Notes under the pieces: generated by a model
The model's database searches: none
What the model saw: only the letters and a program-made list of their open reading frames with translations
What the model was told of the DNA's origin: nothing
Assembly (NCBI GenBank): GCA_021413965.1
Contig: JAIOPI010000018.1
Span: 1 to 64,000, forward strand
Reading direction: 5' to 3'
From: Lentisphaerota bacterium
GTDB lineage: Bacteria; Verrucomicrobiota; Kiritimatiellia; UBA8416; JAIOPI01
DNA length: 64,000 nucleotides
Position numbers and translations under genes: made by a program
Shown: piece after piece, positions 15,898 through 24,298 of the stretch
Numbering within the stretch: position 1 is the first letter of the stretch
How the letters are laid out: the number at the start of each line of letters is the position of its first letter

Positions 15898-16479
15898 TCA
15901 CACCAGGTCGCAGGCGTCGGCGGGCATCCAGTGGGCGTCCTTGCCGTCCCATTTCACGTTGCAGCCGATGGGATTGGTCATGGGCACGCTGACGGGCTTG
16001 CCGCTGGTATGCTCCTGCAGGGCGCGCTCCAGGTCATTGACCTTCATCTTGCTGGTATCGCGCGGGCTGTCCACGCCGCGTCCGGTATAGACCAGGCGGC
16101 GCTGGCGGTTGAACACGTAGAAGTGCGGGGTGCGCAGGGCGCCATAGGCGCGGGCGACGTCCTGGGTGGCGTCGTGCAGGTAGACCCAGGGGAATCGCTG
16201 CTCGGCCATGCGCTGGACCATGTGTTCGAAGCCATCCGCGGCGTAGGTGCGGGCGCTGTTGGCGTTGATGGCGACGAAGCGGACGCCCTTGGGCGCAAAG
16301 GCCTCTGCCGTGCGGCGGGTCACGTCATCCGAGCCAATGACGTAGGGGCAGTGGTTGCAGGTGAAGACGATCACCAGCGTGTCGGCGGCATCGAAATCCG
16401 CCAGGCGGTAGGTCTTGCCGTCGGTGGCGGGCAGTGTGAAATCCGGCGCCTGGGCACCCAAAGACAGTGTAAAGGCCAT
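15898..16479 (-). CDS. Redoxin (AhpC/TSA-like thioredoxin-fold protein)
   Basis: A 193-residue thioredoxin-fold protein with no signal peptide. The N-terminus ([16 protein letters not shown]) is the redoxin/AhpC signature, and TCNHCPYV holds a CxxC pair in the peroxiredoxin/thioredoxin active-site position. Later conserved residues [10 protein letters not shown] include the cis-Pro. Homologues of the TCNHCPYV subgroup are small cytoplasmic thiol reductases or peroxidases with unknown partners. Of two nearby ATGs, that at 16479 has a usable spacing from GGAGG; the one two codons upstream touches the ribosome binding site. Confidence 0.85.
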   Translation of the reverse strand: MAFTLSLGAQAPDFTLPATDGKTYRLADFDAADTLVIVFTCNHCPYVIGSDDVTRRTAEAFAPKGVRFVAINANSARTYAADGFEHMVQRMAEQRFPWVYLHDATQDVARAYGALRTPHFYVFNRQRRLVYTGRGVDSPRDTSKMKVNDLERALQEHTSGKPVSVPMTNPIGCNVKWDGKDAHWMPADACDLV

Positions 16480-16678
16480 GGCCATCCTCCCTCGCGTGCG
16501 ATCTTTCCTGATGACGATTGGGTTGTGAAAGGTGATAGTTTACGGGTGGCATGCAGGATCGGGCAAGGCCTTTTGCGGTTGCGGGCCGGTCCCAGGTCCG
16601 CTACAGGGGGCCCGGTGTGAGCGCGGACCGCTTGACGGGGGCTGGGCGAGGGGTAGAGTGAAGCTAGGGAATCAGCCT

Positions 16679-18388
16679 ATGGCCGGTATGGATCAGCAGG
16701 CGGGACCGGGACAGGGGGGGGCGCAATTCGCCCCGCCCATGCAGGGCCATTTGCTCGCGGCGCTGATGGCCAACACTTCCGACCACATCTACTTTAAAGA
16801 TGAGCATTGCCGATTCTCGCTGATCAGCCGGTCGATGGCGCGCCTGTTCGGCATTCAGTCGCCGGAAGAAGCGATCGGTCGCATGGATTTCGATTTCTTC
16901 ACGGAAGAGCATGCGCGCAAGGCGTACGAGGATGAGCAGGCGGTCATGCGCACGGGGTTGCCGCTCATCAACCGTGAGGAGAAGGAGACCTGGCCGGACG
17001 GGCACACCACCTGGGTGACCAGCACGAAGATGCCGCTGGTGGATCCGGAAGGGCGGGTCATCGGCACGTTCGGCATATCGCGCGACATCACGGAGAAGAA
17101 GGTCGCGGAAGAGGAGCTGCAGCGGCACCGGGACCACCTCGAGGACCTCGTGGAGGAGCGGACGCGGGAGCTGCGTGTTGCCAACGAGCGGCTGCAGCGG
17201 GAGATGGCGGAGCGCGAGCGGGCGGAGAAGGCGTTGCTCGAGGGGGTGCGCATGGCGGCCATCCGGTCGATGGCCGGCGGTGTGGCGATTGCCTTCAGCA
17301 ATGCGCTCGGCATCATCAGCGCCTGTGCGGTGTCGATCGCGGCCAACTTTATTCCGAAGACGCGCGTGCATGAGGAGGCGTCGCGGATACTGGAGTCGGC
17401 GAAGCGTGCGGCCGCGCTGACCCAGCGGCTCCTGAGCATGGCGCAGGCCGTCGAGCCGAAGGAGCACGTGACGTACGGCCCCGTACCGCTGGCACAGGTG
17501 ATTCAGGAGGCCACGGATTTCGTGGGGGACATGTTCCGCGACAAGAGCGTGAGCATCCACTTTTCGAAGCCCGAGGAGATGCCCGTGGTGCTCGGCGACC
17601 GGGCGCAGCTGGTCGATGCGCTGCTGACGTTCCTGGTCAATGCGGCGGAAGCCATGCCGGGCGGTGGGACGGTGCGCGTGGATGCGACGGAGCGACAGGT
17701 GGCGCGTCCGCCGGTCAAGGGCGCGCCGCCGGGCGGGTCCTACGCCGTGTTGCGCATTCGGGATTCGGGCGTGGGCATGTCCAAGGAGATTCGCCGGCGC
17801 ATTTTCGAGCCGTTTTTCACGACCAAGCAAGGTGAAACGTCCTTTGGGCTGGGGCTGTACATTGCCCAGAGCTCCATTCAGGGGATGGGTGGCTGGATTC
17901 GTGTCAGCAGCCGCCCGGGCAAGGGCGCGTCGTTTCGCCTGTACTTGCCGCGGACGGAGCGCGCGGCCCCGGCGCCAGCCGCCAAGATGCCGGCCGCCCG
18001 CCAGGGCAAGCTCACCGTGCTGGTGGTGGATGACGATGCGGACGCGCTGCAGATGATGAAGGAGACGCTGCAGGAGCGTGGCTTCAAGGTCCTGACGGCG
18101 GAGTCGCCGCACCTTGGCCTGACCTTGTATGGGCGCCACAGCGGGCACATCGACGTGTCCGTCATCGATGGGGTGATGCAGGATAGCGGCACGGCGCGCC
18201 TGGTCCGGCGTATCCGTCGCGCAGAGCCCCAGGCGTGCATCCTGGTGACGTCCGGATTTTCCCGCGACTACGTCCGCGGGGTGCTGCCGTTCGGCCCCTG
18301 GGGTTTTCTGCAGAAACCTTTTGACGGCGAGCAACTCGTCAAGGCCATCTACGACACGGTGGACCGCTACGGGGCGAAGGACGAGTAG
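16679..18388 (+). CDS. PAS-hybrid sensor histidine kinase lacking the H-box histidine
   Basis: A 569-residue soluble hybrid sensor. PAS at about residues 20-140, a coiled coil at 145-190, a HisKA-like dimerisation domain at 195-265, HATPase at 280-435 and a receiver at 445-565. The H-box, normally AGGVAHDFNN, reads AGGVAIAFSN: Ile204 replaces the phospho-accepting His, and the next acidic residue is also lost. The ATP-binding parts look intact (LVNAAEAMPGG, DSGVGMS, GLGLYIAQSS), and the receiver keeps VVDDD, the Asp in VIDGVMQ, a Ser/Thr and Lys (LQKPF). It may work as a phosphatase, an ATP-binding scaffold or a receiver fed by another kinase. Start chosen at an ATG with AGGGA upstream. Confidence 0.88.
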   Translation: MAGMDQQAGPGQGGAQFAPPMQGHLLAALMANTSDHIYFKDEHCRFSLISRSMARLFGIQSPEEAIGRMDFDFFTEEHARKAYEDEQAVMRTGLPLINREEKETWPDGHTTWVTSTKMPLVDPEGRVIGTFGISRDITEKKVAEEELQRHRDHLEDLVEERTRELRVANERLQREMAERERAEKALLEGVRMAAIRSMAGGVAIAFSNALGIISACAVSIAANFIPKTRVHEEASRILESAKRAAALTQRLLSMAQAVEPKEHVTYGPVPLAQVIQEATDFVGDMFRDKSVSIHFSKPEEMPVVLGDRAQLVDALLTFLVNAAEAMPGGGTVRVDATERQVARPPVKGAPPGGSYAVLRIRDSGVGMSKEIRRRIFEPFFTTKQGETSFGLGLYIAQSSIQGMGGWIRVSSRPGKGASFRLYLPRTERAAPAPAAKMPAARQGKLTVLVVDDDADALQMMKETLQERGFKVLTAESPHLGLTLYGRHSGHIDVSVIDGVMQDSGTARLVRRIRRAEPQACILVTSGFSRDYVRGVLPFGPWGFLQKPFDGEQLVKAIYDTVDRYGAKDE

Positions 18389-18428
18389 CGGGCCGGTGAG
18401 GCGCGGGCAGTGCCGGGAGCGCAGACCC

Positions 18429-19319
18429 ATGTTATACGCGGTGCGGATAGCCACGGGCGCTGATTTTGCGCCGCTCGTCGAGGCGGGGCTCGAACTGGCG
18501 GGCGTGGAGATGATCAGCAGTCATCAGGTGGACACGGGCACGACGTGCTTTGAGGCGTATCGCGAGAGCCAGGCAGATGCCGCGTGCCTGGCGGCCGAGT
18601 TGGAGGAGCATCTGCAGGGCTGGGCGGAGGGCGAGCGCTGGGCGGTGACGGTGGACGCGCTGCCGGACTCGGCCTGGCGCGATGCGTGGAAGCACTTCTT
18701 CCGCACCGAGCAGGTGTCGCCGAATGTGGTTGTGAGGCCACCGTGGGAGCCGGCCGTCAGCCAGGCGCGCTGCGTGGTGGAGATCAATCCCGGGCTGAGC
18801 TTTGGCACGGGCCGGCACTTCACGACGCGATCCTGCCTGCAGGTGCTGGATCAGTTCGGCGGCGAGCGCCCGGGCGCGGCCGTCCTGGATGTCGGCTGCG
18901 GGTCGGGCATCCTCGCCATTGCCGCCGTCAAGCTGGGCTACACGCGGGTGACGGCCTTCGACAACGATCCGCAGGCGGTGACGGTGGCCGCCGAGAACGC
19001 GGCCATCAACGGTGTGGCGGACCGGTTGGCGCTGTCTGTGGGCGACGTGGCGACCTACAGGGCACTCGCCCCCTTCGACATCGTTGTCGCCAATCTGTTC
19101 GATGAACTGCTGCGTGCGCACGCGGTGGCGTTGACGGGATTTCTGAAGCCGGTTTCCGGCAGTCGCCTGGTCCTGGCCGGCATGTTGGGCGCCCAGTTCG
19201 CGGCGGTGAAGGCGGTCTATGCGTCCTGTGGTTGGGTTCCCGAGAACGTGATGCAGGACGTGGAGTGGACCACCGCGGTGATGCGTCCGGGACCTCGTCC
19301 GGCCGGCGCGTCCCGCTGA
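18429..19319 (+). CDS. prmA: Ribosomal protein L11 methyltransferase (PrmA)
   Basis: An S-adenosylmethionine-dependent enzyme that trimethylates ribosomal protein L11. At 296 residues it has the usual length. The substrate-side signature is NPGLSFGTGRHFTTRSCL, the SAM loop is VLDVGCGSGILAIAA, the acidic residue contacting the ribose is in FDNDPQA, and the catalytic-loop motif is VANLFDELL, where most PrmA have NIL. It begins 40 bases after the hybrid sensor gene and may be read from the same transcript. The ATG at 18429 gives the standard N-terminus; an upstream frame extension is ignored. Confidence 0.93.
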   Translation: MLYAVRIATGADFAPLVEAGLELAGVEMISSHQVDTGTTCFEAYRESQADAACLAAELEEHLQGWAEGERWAVTVDALPDSAWRDAWKHFFRTEQVSPNVVVRPPWEPAVSQARCVVEINPGLSFGTGRHFTTRSCLQVLDQFGGERPGAAVLDVGCGSGILAIAAVKLGYTRVTAFDNDPQAVTVAAENAAINGVADRLALSVGDVATYRALAPFDIVVANLFDELLRAHAVALTGFLKPVSGSRLVLAGMLGAQFAAVKAVYASCGWVPENVMQDVEWTTAVMRPGPRPAGASR

Positions 19320-19469
19320 CGGAGTGCGCGGCGCCCGCCGAGCCGTGGGGTGAAGGGCGCGCCTTGGACGGCGAGGGTACGGAGCCCGAGGGAAGCGCTT
19401 GCCGGAAATGGCTGTGGGGAGTAAGCTCCATACCGCGCCGTGGCTATCACCCGCGCCGAGGAGCATGTC

Positions 19470-20324
19470 GTGAAGAACACCTTCCTGATTATCATTGCCT
19501 TGGGTCTTGCGATTGTGGCGGCGTCTGCGGGCGAGGATAGCCGCCTCATGCATGTCTATCCGCTCTACACGGCCGAAGCGGCCGCCGTCGTCAGCATGGT
19601 GGAGTCCGTTCTCGGGCCCGCCGCCAAGGTGATTTACGACAAGCCCAACGGACGCCTGCTGATCCTGGCGACGGCGGAGGAACACAAGCAGGTCGCGGAC
19701 GTCCTGACGCAGGTGAATGTGGCCCCGATGAACATCCGGATCGAGGTCACCACGGATGAATCCGAACAGCAGGAGTTGTCGTCATTTGGCGTTTCGGGGG
19801 ATGGCACCGTCACGGTGGATGACAGCGGCACGTCGGTTTCGGGGACGGTTCGTCCGCGGGCGTCCCAGCGGTCGGGTCGGCGCGGGCGGGCCGTGAAGCA
19901 AACGCTGCTGCTTCAAAGCGGCGGCGAGGCCGTGCTGCATGTGGGGGAGGAAGTCCCGTACGCGGATTGGATCATGCAGTACGGCGTCAACCAGGGCTAC
20001 TTGCCGCAGGTCGTCACGATGCGGGAAGTCGGGGCCCTGCTGCACGTTCAGGCGCGGGTGATCGGGGATGGCCCGCTCATGACCCTGAAATTGACGCCCG
20101 AACTGACCGGCGTCTCCGACACCGGTGCGCAGAGCATCACCTTTACGCGCCTGTCCACGGACATTACCGTGCAGGACGGGCAGACCCTGGACATTGGCGG
20201 GCTGACCTCCAACGTCGAGTTTTACGAGAAGTTCCTGATGGGGTTGGACCGCGGCGGCAACCGTCGCGCGCTGACGATCAAGGTCACGCCGCACATCGAA
20301 GCCCCGGCCAAGCCGGCGTCTTGA
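19470..20324 (+). CDS. Small secretin-like periplasmic/outer-membrane protein
   Basis: A 284-residue protein with a signal peptide (FLIIIALGLAIVAASAG). Residues 25-95 form a secretin N-domain (TAEAAAVVSMVE...KPNGRLLILATAEEHKQV), and the last 150 residues match the outer part of a secretin barrel, with VQDGQTLDIGGL near the end. True secretins have 400-700 residues with several N-domains; this one has a single N-domain, a Ser/Arg-rich linker and a shortened barrel. No other type II/IV pilus genes are near, so it is likely an orphan or a pilotin-like relative. GTG at 19470 is chosen because GAGGAG precedes it by five bases. Confidence 0.75.
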   Translation: MKNTFLIIIALGLAIVAASAGEDSRLMHVYPLYTAEAAAVVSMVESVLGPAAKVIYDKPNGRLLILATAEEHKQVADVLTQVNVAPMNIRIEVTTDESEQQELSSFGVSGDGTVTVDDSGTSVSGTVRPRASQRSGRRGRAVKQTLLLQSGGEAVLHVGEEVPYADWIMQYGVNQGYLPQVVTMREVGALLHVQARVIGDGPLMTLKLTPELTGVSDTGAQSITFTRLSTDITVQDGQTLDIGGLTSNVEFYEKFLMGLDRGGNRRALTIKVTPHIEAPAKPAS

Positions 20325-20342
20325 GTCTGCCCGCTGCCCCGT

Positions 20343-21869
20343 CTAGAGGACCGGCGTCAGCAGGCTGCAGAAGTTTTCCACGAGCTTGCGCATGGCCGGG
20401 CGCCGCTCCCAGGCTGCCGGATCCAGTTCTTTGCTGAAGGCGAGGTCCTCCAGCAGGATTTCCTTCAGCCGGTTGGCGAAGTCAGGATCGAAGATGGCCA
20501 GGTTGGTTTCGTAGTTGAGCTTCAGGCTGCGGACATCGAGGTTTGCGGACCCCACGATGGCCAGCCCGTCATCGACCAGCATGGCCTTGGCATGCATGAA
20601 CGGCGGCGCACGCTCGAAGACGCGCACGCCGGCCTTCAGCAGGTCGCCGTACAGCGCCCGCCCGGCCAGTCCGGCGTAGAGGTGGTTGTTGCGCGCGGGG
20701 ACGACGACCCGCACATCGACGCCGCGCAAGGCGGCCGAGCGGAAGGCGCAGATGACTTCCGGCGGGGGCACGAAGTAGGGCGTGACGGCGATGACCTGGC
20801 GCTGCGCCGCCGCGATGGCGGCGAAGTAAGCGTCGTTCAGTTCCTCCACTTCCGACACCGGGCTTCCATTCAGGAGGCGGACGAGGGCCTTGCCGGCGGA
20901 GGCGGTTGCGGGCGGAAAATGTTCCTCGCAGAGCAGGGCTTCGGGCGCATCATCGGTCATGAAGTACCAGTCTCCGAGAAAGGAGTACTGCAGTTCCTGC
21001 ACGATGGGGCCAAAGACTTCGAAGTGGTAGTCGCGGTCAGGCGGGCGGGCGTCGCGGCTCACGTTGTTCTGCGACAGGTTGATGCCCCCGGTGAATGCGC
21101 GGCGGCCGTCCACGACCAGCACCTTGCGATGGTTGCGCAGGTTGATCTGGAACTGGCGTTTGATGGGGTTGGCCTGGGTCCAGCCCACCAGTTGCATGTT
21201 GGGGATGCCGGCATAGCGGCGGACAAGTCCCGAGAGAATCGCGTGCGTCGAGCCGAGGCGATCGTACAGCAGGCGGACGCTGACGCCTGCCCGGGCCTTT
21301 TCGGCCAGCGCGTCGAGGAAGCGCCGGCCGGTGTCGTCGTTGCCGAGGATGAACGTCTGCAGGTGGATGTGGTGTTCGGCGGCGCGGATGGCGTCCAGCA
21401 TGCGCGGGTAGGCTTCGTCGCCGGTGACGAGCGGGTCGACGCGATTCTGCCCCAGGAGGGGAAACTCCGGCACGATGGCGTTGAAGAGTTTATTCAGGGC
21501 CCGAAACGGGTCGGCCTCGGGTTCTGCCGCCACGGCGTCGCGCACGGAGCGCCAGTAGGCCAGCGGCATGGTCTCGTCTTCGCGTGCCCGGCGCTCGTTC
21601 ATGAACTGCTGGTCGGACTGGCGCTTGCGCCACGCCTTGGCGGGCACGCGGTTGATGCCGAACATCAGGAAGATCAGGGGGCCGATGAGGGGGAAGGACC
21701 AGGCCACAAAGATCCACAGGATGGCCGATGTCGATTCGCGCCGGTTCGTGAGGCAGTGAATGGTCACGAGGGCGAAGGCGATCAGGTGGATCAGCCAGCC
21801 GATGGTGAACCACGGCCAGCGGAAAGGATCCGACTCGAGCACGGCCAGCACTGTGAACGACGCGGTCAT
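20343..21869 (-). CDS. cls: Cardiolipin synthase (phospholipase D family)
   Basis: A membrane enzyme that joins two phosphatidylglycerols (or PG with another lipid) into cardiolipin. The 508-residue protein has two N-terminal transmembrane segments with a PLDN-type region, then two PLD domains. Their HKD motifs appear as HRKVLVVDG and MHAKAMLVDDG. A third helix region and GSANLDVRSLKLNYE follow the family pattern. The start at 21869 overlaps the stop of the upstream endonuclease-type gene as ATGA, which decides it over an in-frame GTG 21 bases earlier. The two are translationally coupled. Confidence 0.93.
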   Translation of the reverse strand: MTASFTVLAVLESDPFRWPWFTIGWLIHLIAFALVTIHCLTNRRESTSAILWIFVAWSFPLIGPLIFLMFGINRVPAKAWRKRQSDQQFMNERRAREDETMPLAYWRSVRDAVAAEPEADPFRALNKLFNAIVPEFPLLGQNRVDPLVTGDEAYPRMLDAIRAAEHHIHLQTFILGNDDTGRRFLDALAEKARAGVSVRLLYDRLGSTHAILSGLVRRYAGIPNMQLVGWTQANPIKRQFQINLRNHRKVLVVDGRRAFTGGINLSQNNVSRDARPPDRDYHFEVFGPIVQELQYSFLGDWYFMTDDAPEALLCEEHFPPATASAGKALVRLLNGSPVSEVEELNDAYFAAIAAAQRQVIAVTPYFVPPPEVICAFRSAALRGVDVRVVVPARNNHLYAGLAGRALYGDLLKAGVRVFERAPPFMHAKAMLVDDGLAIVGSANLDVRSLKLNYETNLAIFDPDFANRLKEILLEDLAFSKELDPAAWERRPAMRKLVENFCSLLTPVL

Positions 21870-22594
21870 GCGCGCAATTGGAAATCCCACACCAGGGGCA
21901 GATGGTCGGAATAGGTGACGGCCGGCATCCAGAAGCGTTGAGACTCCACGTCGGGGCTGTGCAGGATGAAGTCCAGCTGGCGCGTGGGCGTCCAGCTGGG
22001 AAAGGACGGGGTTCCGGAGGGGTTGGCGCTGATCAGGCCCGAGGCGGCCATGAACAGGTTGACTTCGCGATCGCCCCAGAAGGCGTTGAAATCGCCGGCG
22101 ACGACGGCCGGTTTGCGCGACTCCTTGACGAGGCCGTACAGCTCTTCGAGCTGGTGGTGGCGGATGCGGAAGCTGAGCGCGAGGTGGACGAGGAACACGG
22201 TCACGTCCTCCAGTTCCAGCTCAATGACCAGGCGCTTGGCGCCGGCCGTGAAGTAGTGGAATCGTTCGCCGGAGATGCTGTCGCGGCTGAGGAAGGCATT
22301 CCCCTGCTTGTTCACGACGGGAACGCGGTGGGCGAAGCTTCGTTCGGCGTACTTGCAGCGGTAGGTGTGGTAATGGCCGAGTTCGCGGGCGATCTGTTCG
22401 GCCTGATTCTGGCGGCTGGAGCGATACGAGCCGTCGTCCACTTCGATGAGTCCCATGACGTCCGGATTCACGGAGCGGATGAATTCGATGATGGAGCGCA
22501 GGTTCCCGCTCGTGCGGCGCAGGTAGCCGCTCCACGGGAACATGAAGTGCTTGCCTCCTGTTCCGTACCGGATGTTGTAAACCATAAGCCGCAT
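21866..22594 (-). CDS. Endonuclease/exonuclease/phosphatase family protein
   Basis: A 242-residue metal-dependent phosphoesterase of the DNase I-like fold. Landmarks in order: MVYNIRYG, VMGLIEVDDG with the metal Glu, LVHLALSFR, VVAGDFNAFWGD, and the closing SDHLPLVWDF with the catalytic Asp-His. The domain is used by nucleases, sphingomyelinases and inositol phosphatases. Coupling by ATGA to cardiolipin synthase suggests a phospholipid or phosphodiester substrate at the membrane, although no signal peptide is seen. An in-frame extension of 89 residues upstream has no domain content and is dropped in favour of the ATG at 22594. Confidence 0.88.
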   Translation of the reverse strand: MRLMVYNIRYGTGGKHFMFPWSGYLRRTSGNLRSIIEFIRSVNPDVMGLIEVDDGSYRSSRQNQAEQIARELGHYHTYRCKYAERSFAHRVPVVNKQGNAFLSRDSISGERFHYFTAGAKRLVIELELEDVTVFLVHLALSFRIRHHQLEELYGLVKESRKPAVVAGDFNAFWGDREVNLFMAASGLISANPSGTPSFPSWTPTRQLDFILHSPDVESQRFWMPAVTYSDHLPLVWDFQLRA

Positions 22595-22639
22595 GGCGGG
22601 TGGCTGGGCCGCATCGCACGGGCGGGGTCCAGCGGTGAG

Positions 22640-22666
22640 AGTATAGGGCAAGCGGTGGCGTGTCAC
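22640..22666 (-). promoter_or_regulatory. Candidate promoter for the EEP-cls pair
   Basis: On the minus strand a -10 box TATACT (22640-22645) is preceded by GTGACA (22661-22666) with a 15-base spacer. The -10 is strong but the spacing is short, so only the -10 is well supported. It lies 46 bases before the start at 22594. Confidence 0.35.
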
Positions 22667-22805
22667 CAGCAGGGATCGTGACAAGGGGTGGCAAACGCCG
22701 GTGAAGACGGTGTCATTTCCATTTTTGGAAATTTCTGTTGCGCTGAGGTGGTCGCTTCCATTATGTCCCGTCCAATCAATCACTTGGTGGGGCAAGAGGT
22801 TCTGC

Positions 22806-22982
22806 ATGCAGGACAGTAATCGGGACGATATGTTTGCGTCGGATATGGATGCATTGGACATCCTGGATTCCGGATTCTACGAGCAGGGGGGCGAATACGA
22901 GGACCCTGAGGATCTGGAGGACATCGAGTCCGACTTGGATGACGACGTCGACGAAGACGACGACGAAATCGAAGAGGATTGA
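22806..22982 (+). CDS. Very acidic small protein (58 aa)
   Basis: A 58-residue protein in which nearly half the residues are Asp or Glu; the last 30 are almost all acidic. The ATG follows AAGAGG at a normal distance, and an inverted repeat (ATTTCC/GGAAAT, 22715-22732) lies about 75 bases upstream. There is no signal peptide or Cys motif. Such proteins can mimic nucleic acid or bind basic proteins or metal, but nothing here decides it. Low complexity means the frame might be fortuitous; ribosome binding site and position favour a real gene. Confidence 0.5.
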   Translation: MQDSNRDDMFASDMDALDILDSGFYEQGGEYEDPEDLEDIESDLDDDVDEDDDEIEED

Positions 22983-23105
22983 CCCCCCCCCGCCTCGGCG
23001 GCACCAGTCATGGCGCCGGCTTTCGACCGTTCGGGCTGGCGCGAGTCGCCTGCGCTTTCACTGCAAAACTCCACGGCGTGCTTTTGGCGCCAGGAGTGAG
23101 CCATT

Positions 23106-23146
23106 ATGACTCATGGCGAAAATCGGACATGGACTATATGAGTCAT
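23106..23146. promoter_or_regulatory. Inverted pair ATGACTCAT / ATGAGTCAT, possible activator site
   Basis: ATGACTCAT (23106-23114) and its exact complement ATGAGTCAT (23138-23146) are separated by 23 bases. They lie 90-130 bases upstream of the -24 element, where enhancer-binding activators of sigma-54 promoters usually bind. Confidence 0.5.
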
Positions 23147-23232
23147 TATGGGCTCATATCATTAGTATACATGTATTCGTAAAATACTGTTATGAAAGCA
23201 TTTATATAGATTCGATGTGCCGCCTGTTTGTG

Positions 23233-23250
23233 TTGGCATTGTCTTTGCTA
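23233..23250 (+). promoter_or_regulatory. Sigma-54 (RpoN) type promoter of the Hsp20 operon
   Basis: TTGGCA at 23233-23238 and TTGCTA at 23245-23250 place the invariant GG and GC exactly 10 bases apart, as in the -24/-12 consensus YTGGCACG-N4-TTGCW; only the two CG positions deviate. The expected start is near 23259, 40 bases before the first Hsp20 ATG. Confidence 0.65.
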
Positions 23251-23298
23251 ATAGGTCTGTCGAGATCGTGGCATGTAAACACAATCAGGAGGGTCGAT

Positions 23299-23745
23299 AT
23301 GATTCGCATGGTAAACAACTATCAGGGGCCGTGGTCGCTGCTGGATGACTTGGTGTCGATGCAGGACGACTTCAACCGCCTCTTCGACGACCGGAATGGG
23401 GTATCGCGCTTTGGGCGGCGATCCTATCCGCCGGTGAACGTCTGGCAGTCGGCTGACTCGGTGATCGTGGATGCGGAATTGCCGGGGGTCGATCCGAACG
23501 CGGTTGAGATTTCGGTGGTGGACGGAGCCCTGACCCTGTCGGGCAAGCGCGCCGGTGAATTGGATCAGGCGGAGACGGTGCATCAGCGCGAGCGGCAGGA
23601 GGGGGAGTTTTCGCGCACGATCCAGCTTCCGTATCGCGTCGATGCCGACAAGGTTCTGGCCACGTACAGGAACGGCGTCTTGCGGGTTACCTTGCCGCGG
23701 GCGGAGTCCGACAAGCCCAAGCGCATCCAGGTGAAGGCGGCGTAA
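23299..23745 (+). CDS. Hsp20/alpha-crystallin small heat shock protein 1
   Basis: An ATP-independent holdase that binds unfolding proteins. The 148-residue protein has a short N-terminal arm with a Phe/Leu-rich segment (SLLDDLVSMQDDFNRLF), an alpha-crystallin domain at about 40-135 with VDAELPGVDPNAVEI and NGVLRVTLPRA, and a C-terminal IQV motif for oligomer contacts. AGGAGGG stands just before the ATG at 23299. It is first of three Hsp20 genes in a row, expected to be read from the sigma-54-type promoter upstream. Confidence 0.93.
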   Translation: MIRMVNNYQGPWSLLDDLVSMQDDFNRLFDDRNGVSRFGRRSYPPVNVWQSADSVIVDAELPGVDPNAVEISVVDGALTLSGKRAGELDQAETVHQRERQEGEFSRTIQLPYRVDADKVLATYRNGVLRVTLPRAESDKPKRIQVKAA

Positions 23746-23801
23746 GGGGCGGCGGGATCTGGCGGGTTGAGGTTGAACGACAAGTCAGGGAGGACATGAT
23801 C

Positions 23802-24203
23802 ATGACACAGGGAACAGACGTATTGAGTCCGGAACGGGGGACGGTTGAGAGCCAGGAGGTGAATCGGGTCACGGCGGTTTGCACGCCGGCCGTGGACATC
23901 GTGGAGCGCCGGGATGACGTGTTGCTGACGGTGGATCTGCCGGGCGTGGACGACGGGGCGCTGGAGGTGAACGTTGAGAACGGGATCCTGACCATCGCCG
24001 GGCAGTCGCGGCTGGAGTCGGTTCAGGGGTTTGAGCCTGTCTACCGGGAGCACGTGGCGGTGGCCTACCGGCGGGTGTTGCGCCTGTCGGACCGGTTGAA
24101 TCCCGCGGGGATCACGGCGCACCTGCGCCAGGGTGTCCTGCGCCTCGCGGTGCCGAAGCGCGAGGAGATCAAGGCACGGAGGGTGCCGATCTCGGCGGGC
24201 TGA
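23802..24203 (+). CDS. Hsp20 family protein 2 (divergent)
   Basis: A 133-residue alpha-crystallin protein with a short, non-hydrophobic N-terminal arm. The domain shows VDLPGVDDGALEVNVENG, a long loop, then QGVLRLAVPKRE, and it ends in VPI, which can serve as the IxI contact. The ATG at 23802 is seven bases after AGGGAGGA; the ATG two codons earlier is too close. Its divergence from genes 1 and 3 (for example YREHVAVAYRRVLRL in the dimer region) suggests a different oligomer or hetero-oligomer role. Confidence 0.9.
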   Translation: MTQGTDVLSPERGTVESQEVNRVTAVCTPAVDIVERRDDVLLTVDLPGVDDGALEVNVENGILTIAGQSRLESVQGFEPVYREHVAVAYRRVLRLSDRLNPAGITAHLRQGVLRLAVPKREEIKARRVPISAG

Positions 24204-24298
24204 GCGGCGGGCGAGGCCCGGACGTCGGCAGCAAGCGGATGTCCGGCACCGGGTGGTGCCGGAGGCATAACAGCGAAACAACAGGAAGGGAGGATCGC

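Larger units (their letters stand above)
22983..23298. other. AT-rich regulatory region upstream of the Hsp20 operon
   Basis: These 316 bases hold no gene. From about 23100 the composition turns sharply AT-rich relative to the flanks, as in a strong promoter region. It contains the inverted pair at 23106-23146 and the sigma-54-type promoter at 23233-23250. The stretch 22983-23100 has nothing recognisable. Confidence 0.6.

Noticed and set aside
16664..18454. A 596-codon minus-strand frame over the hybrid sensor
   Set aside because: Opposite to a gene with PAS, HATPase and receiver motifs; Arg/His-rich shadow.
22719..22741. Sigma-54-like GG/GC pair before the acidic protein gene
   Set aside because: The GG-GC gap is 11 bases instead of 10, which sigma-54 does not tolerate well.
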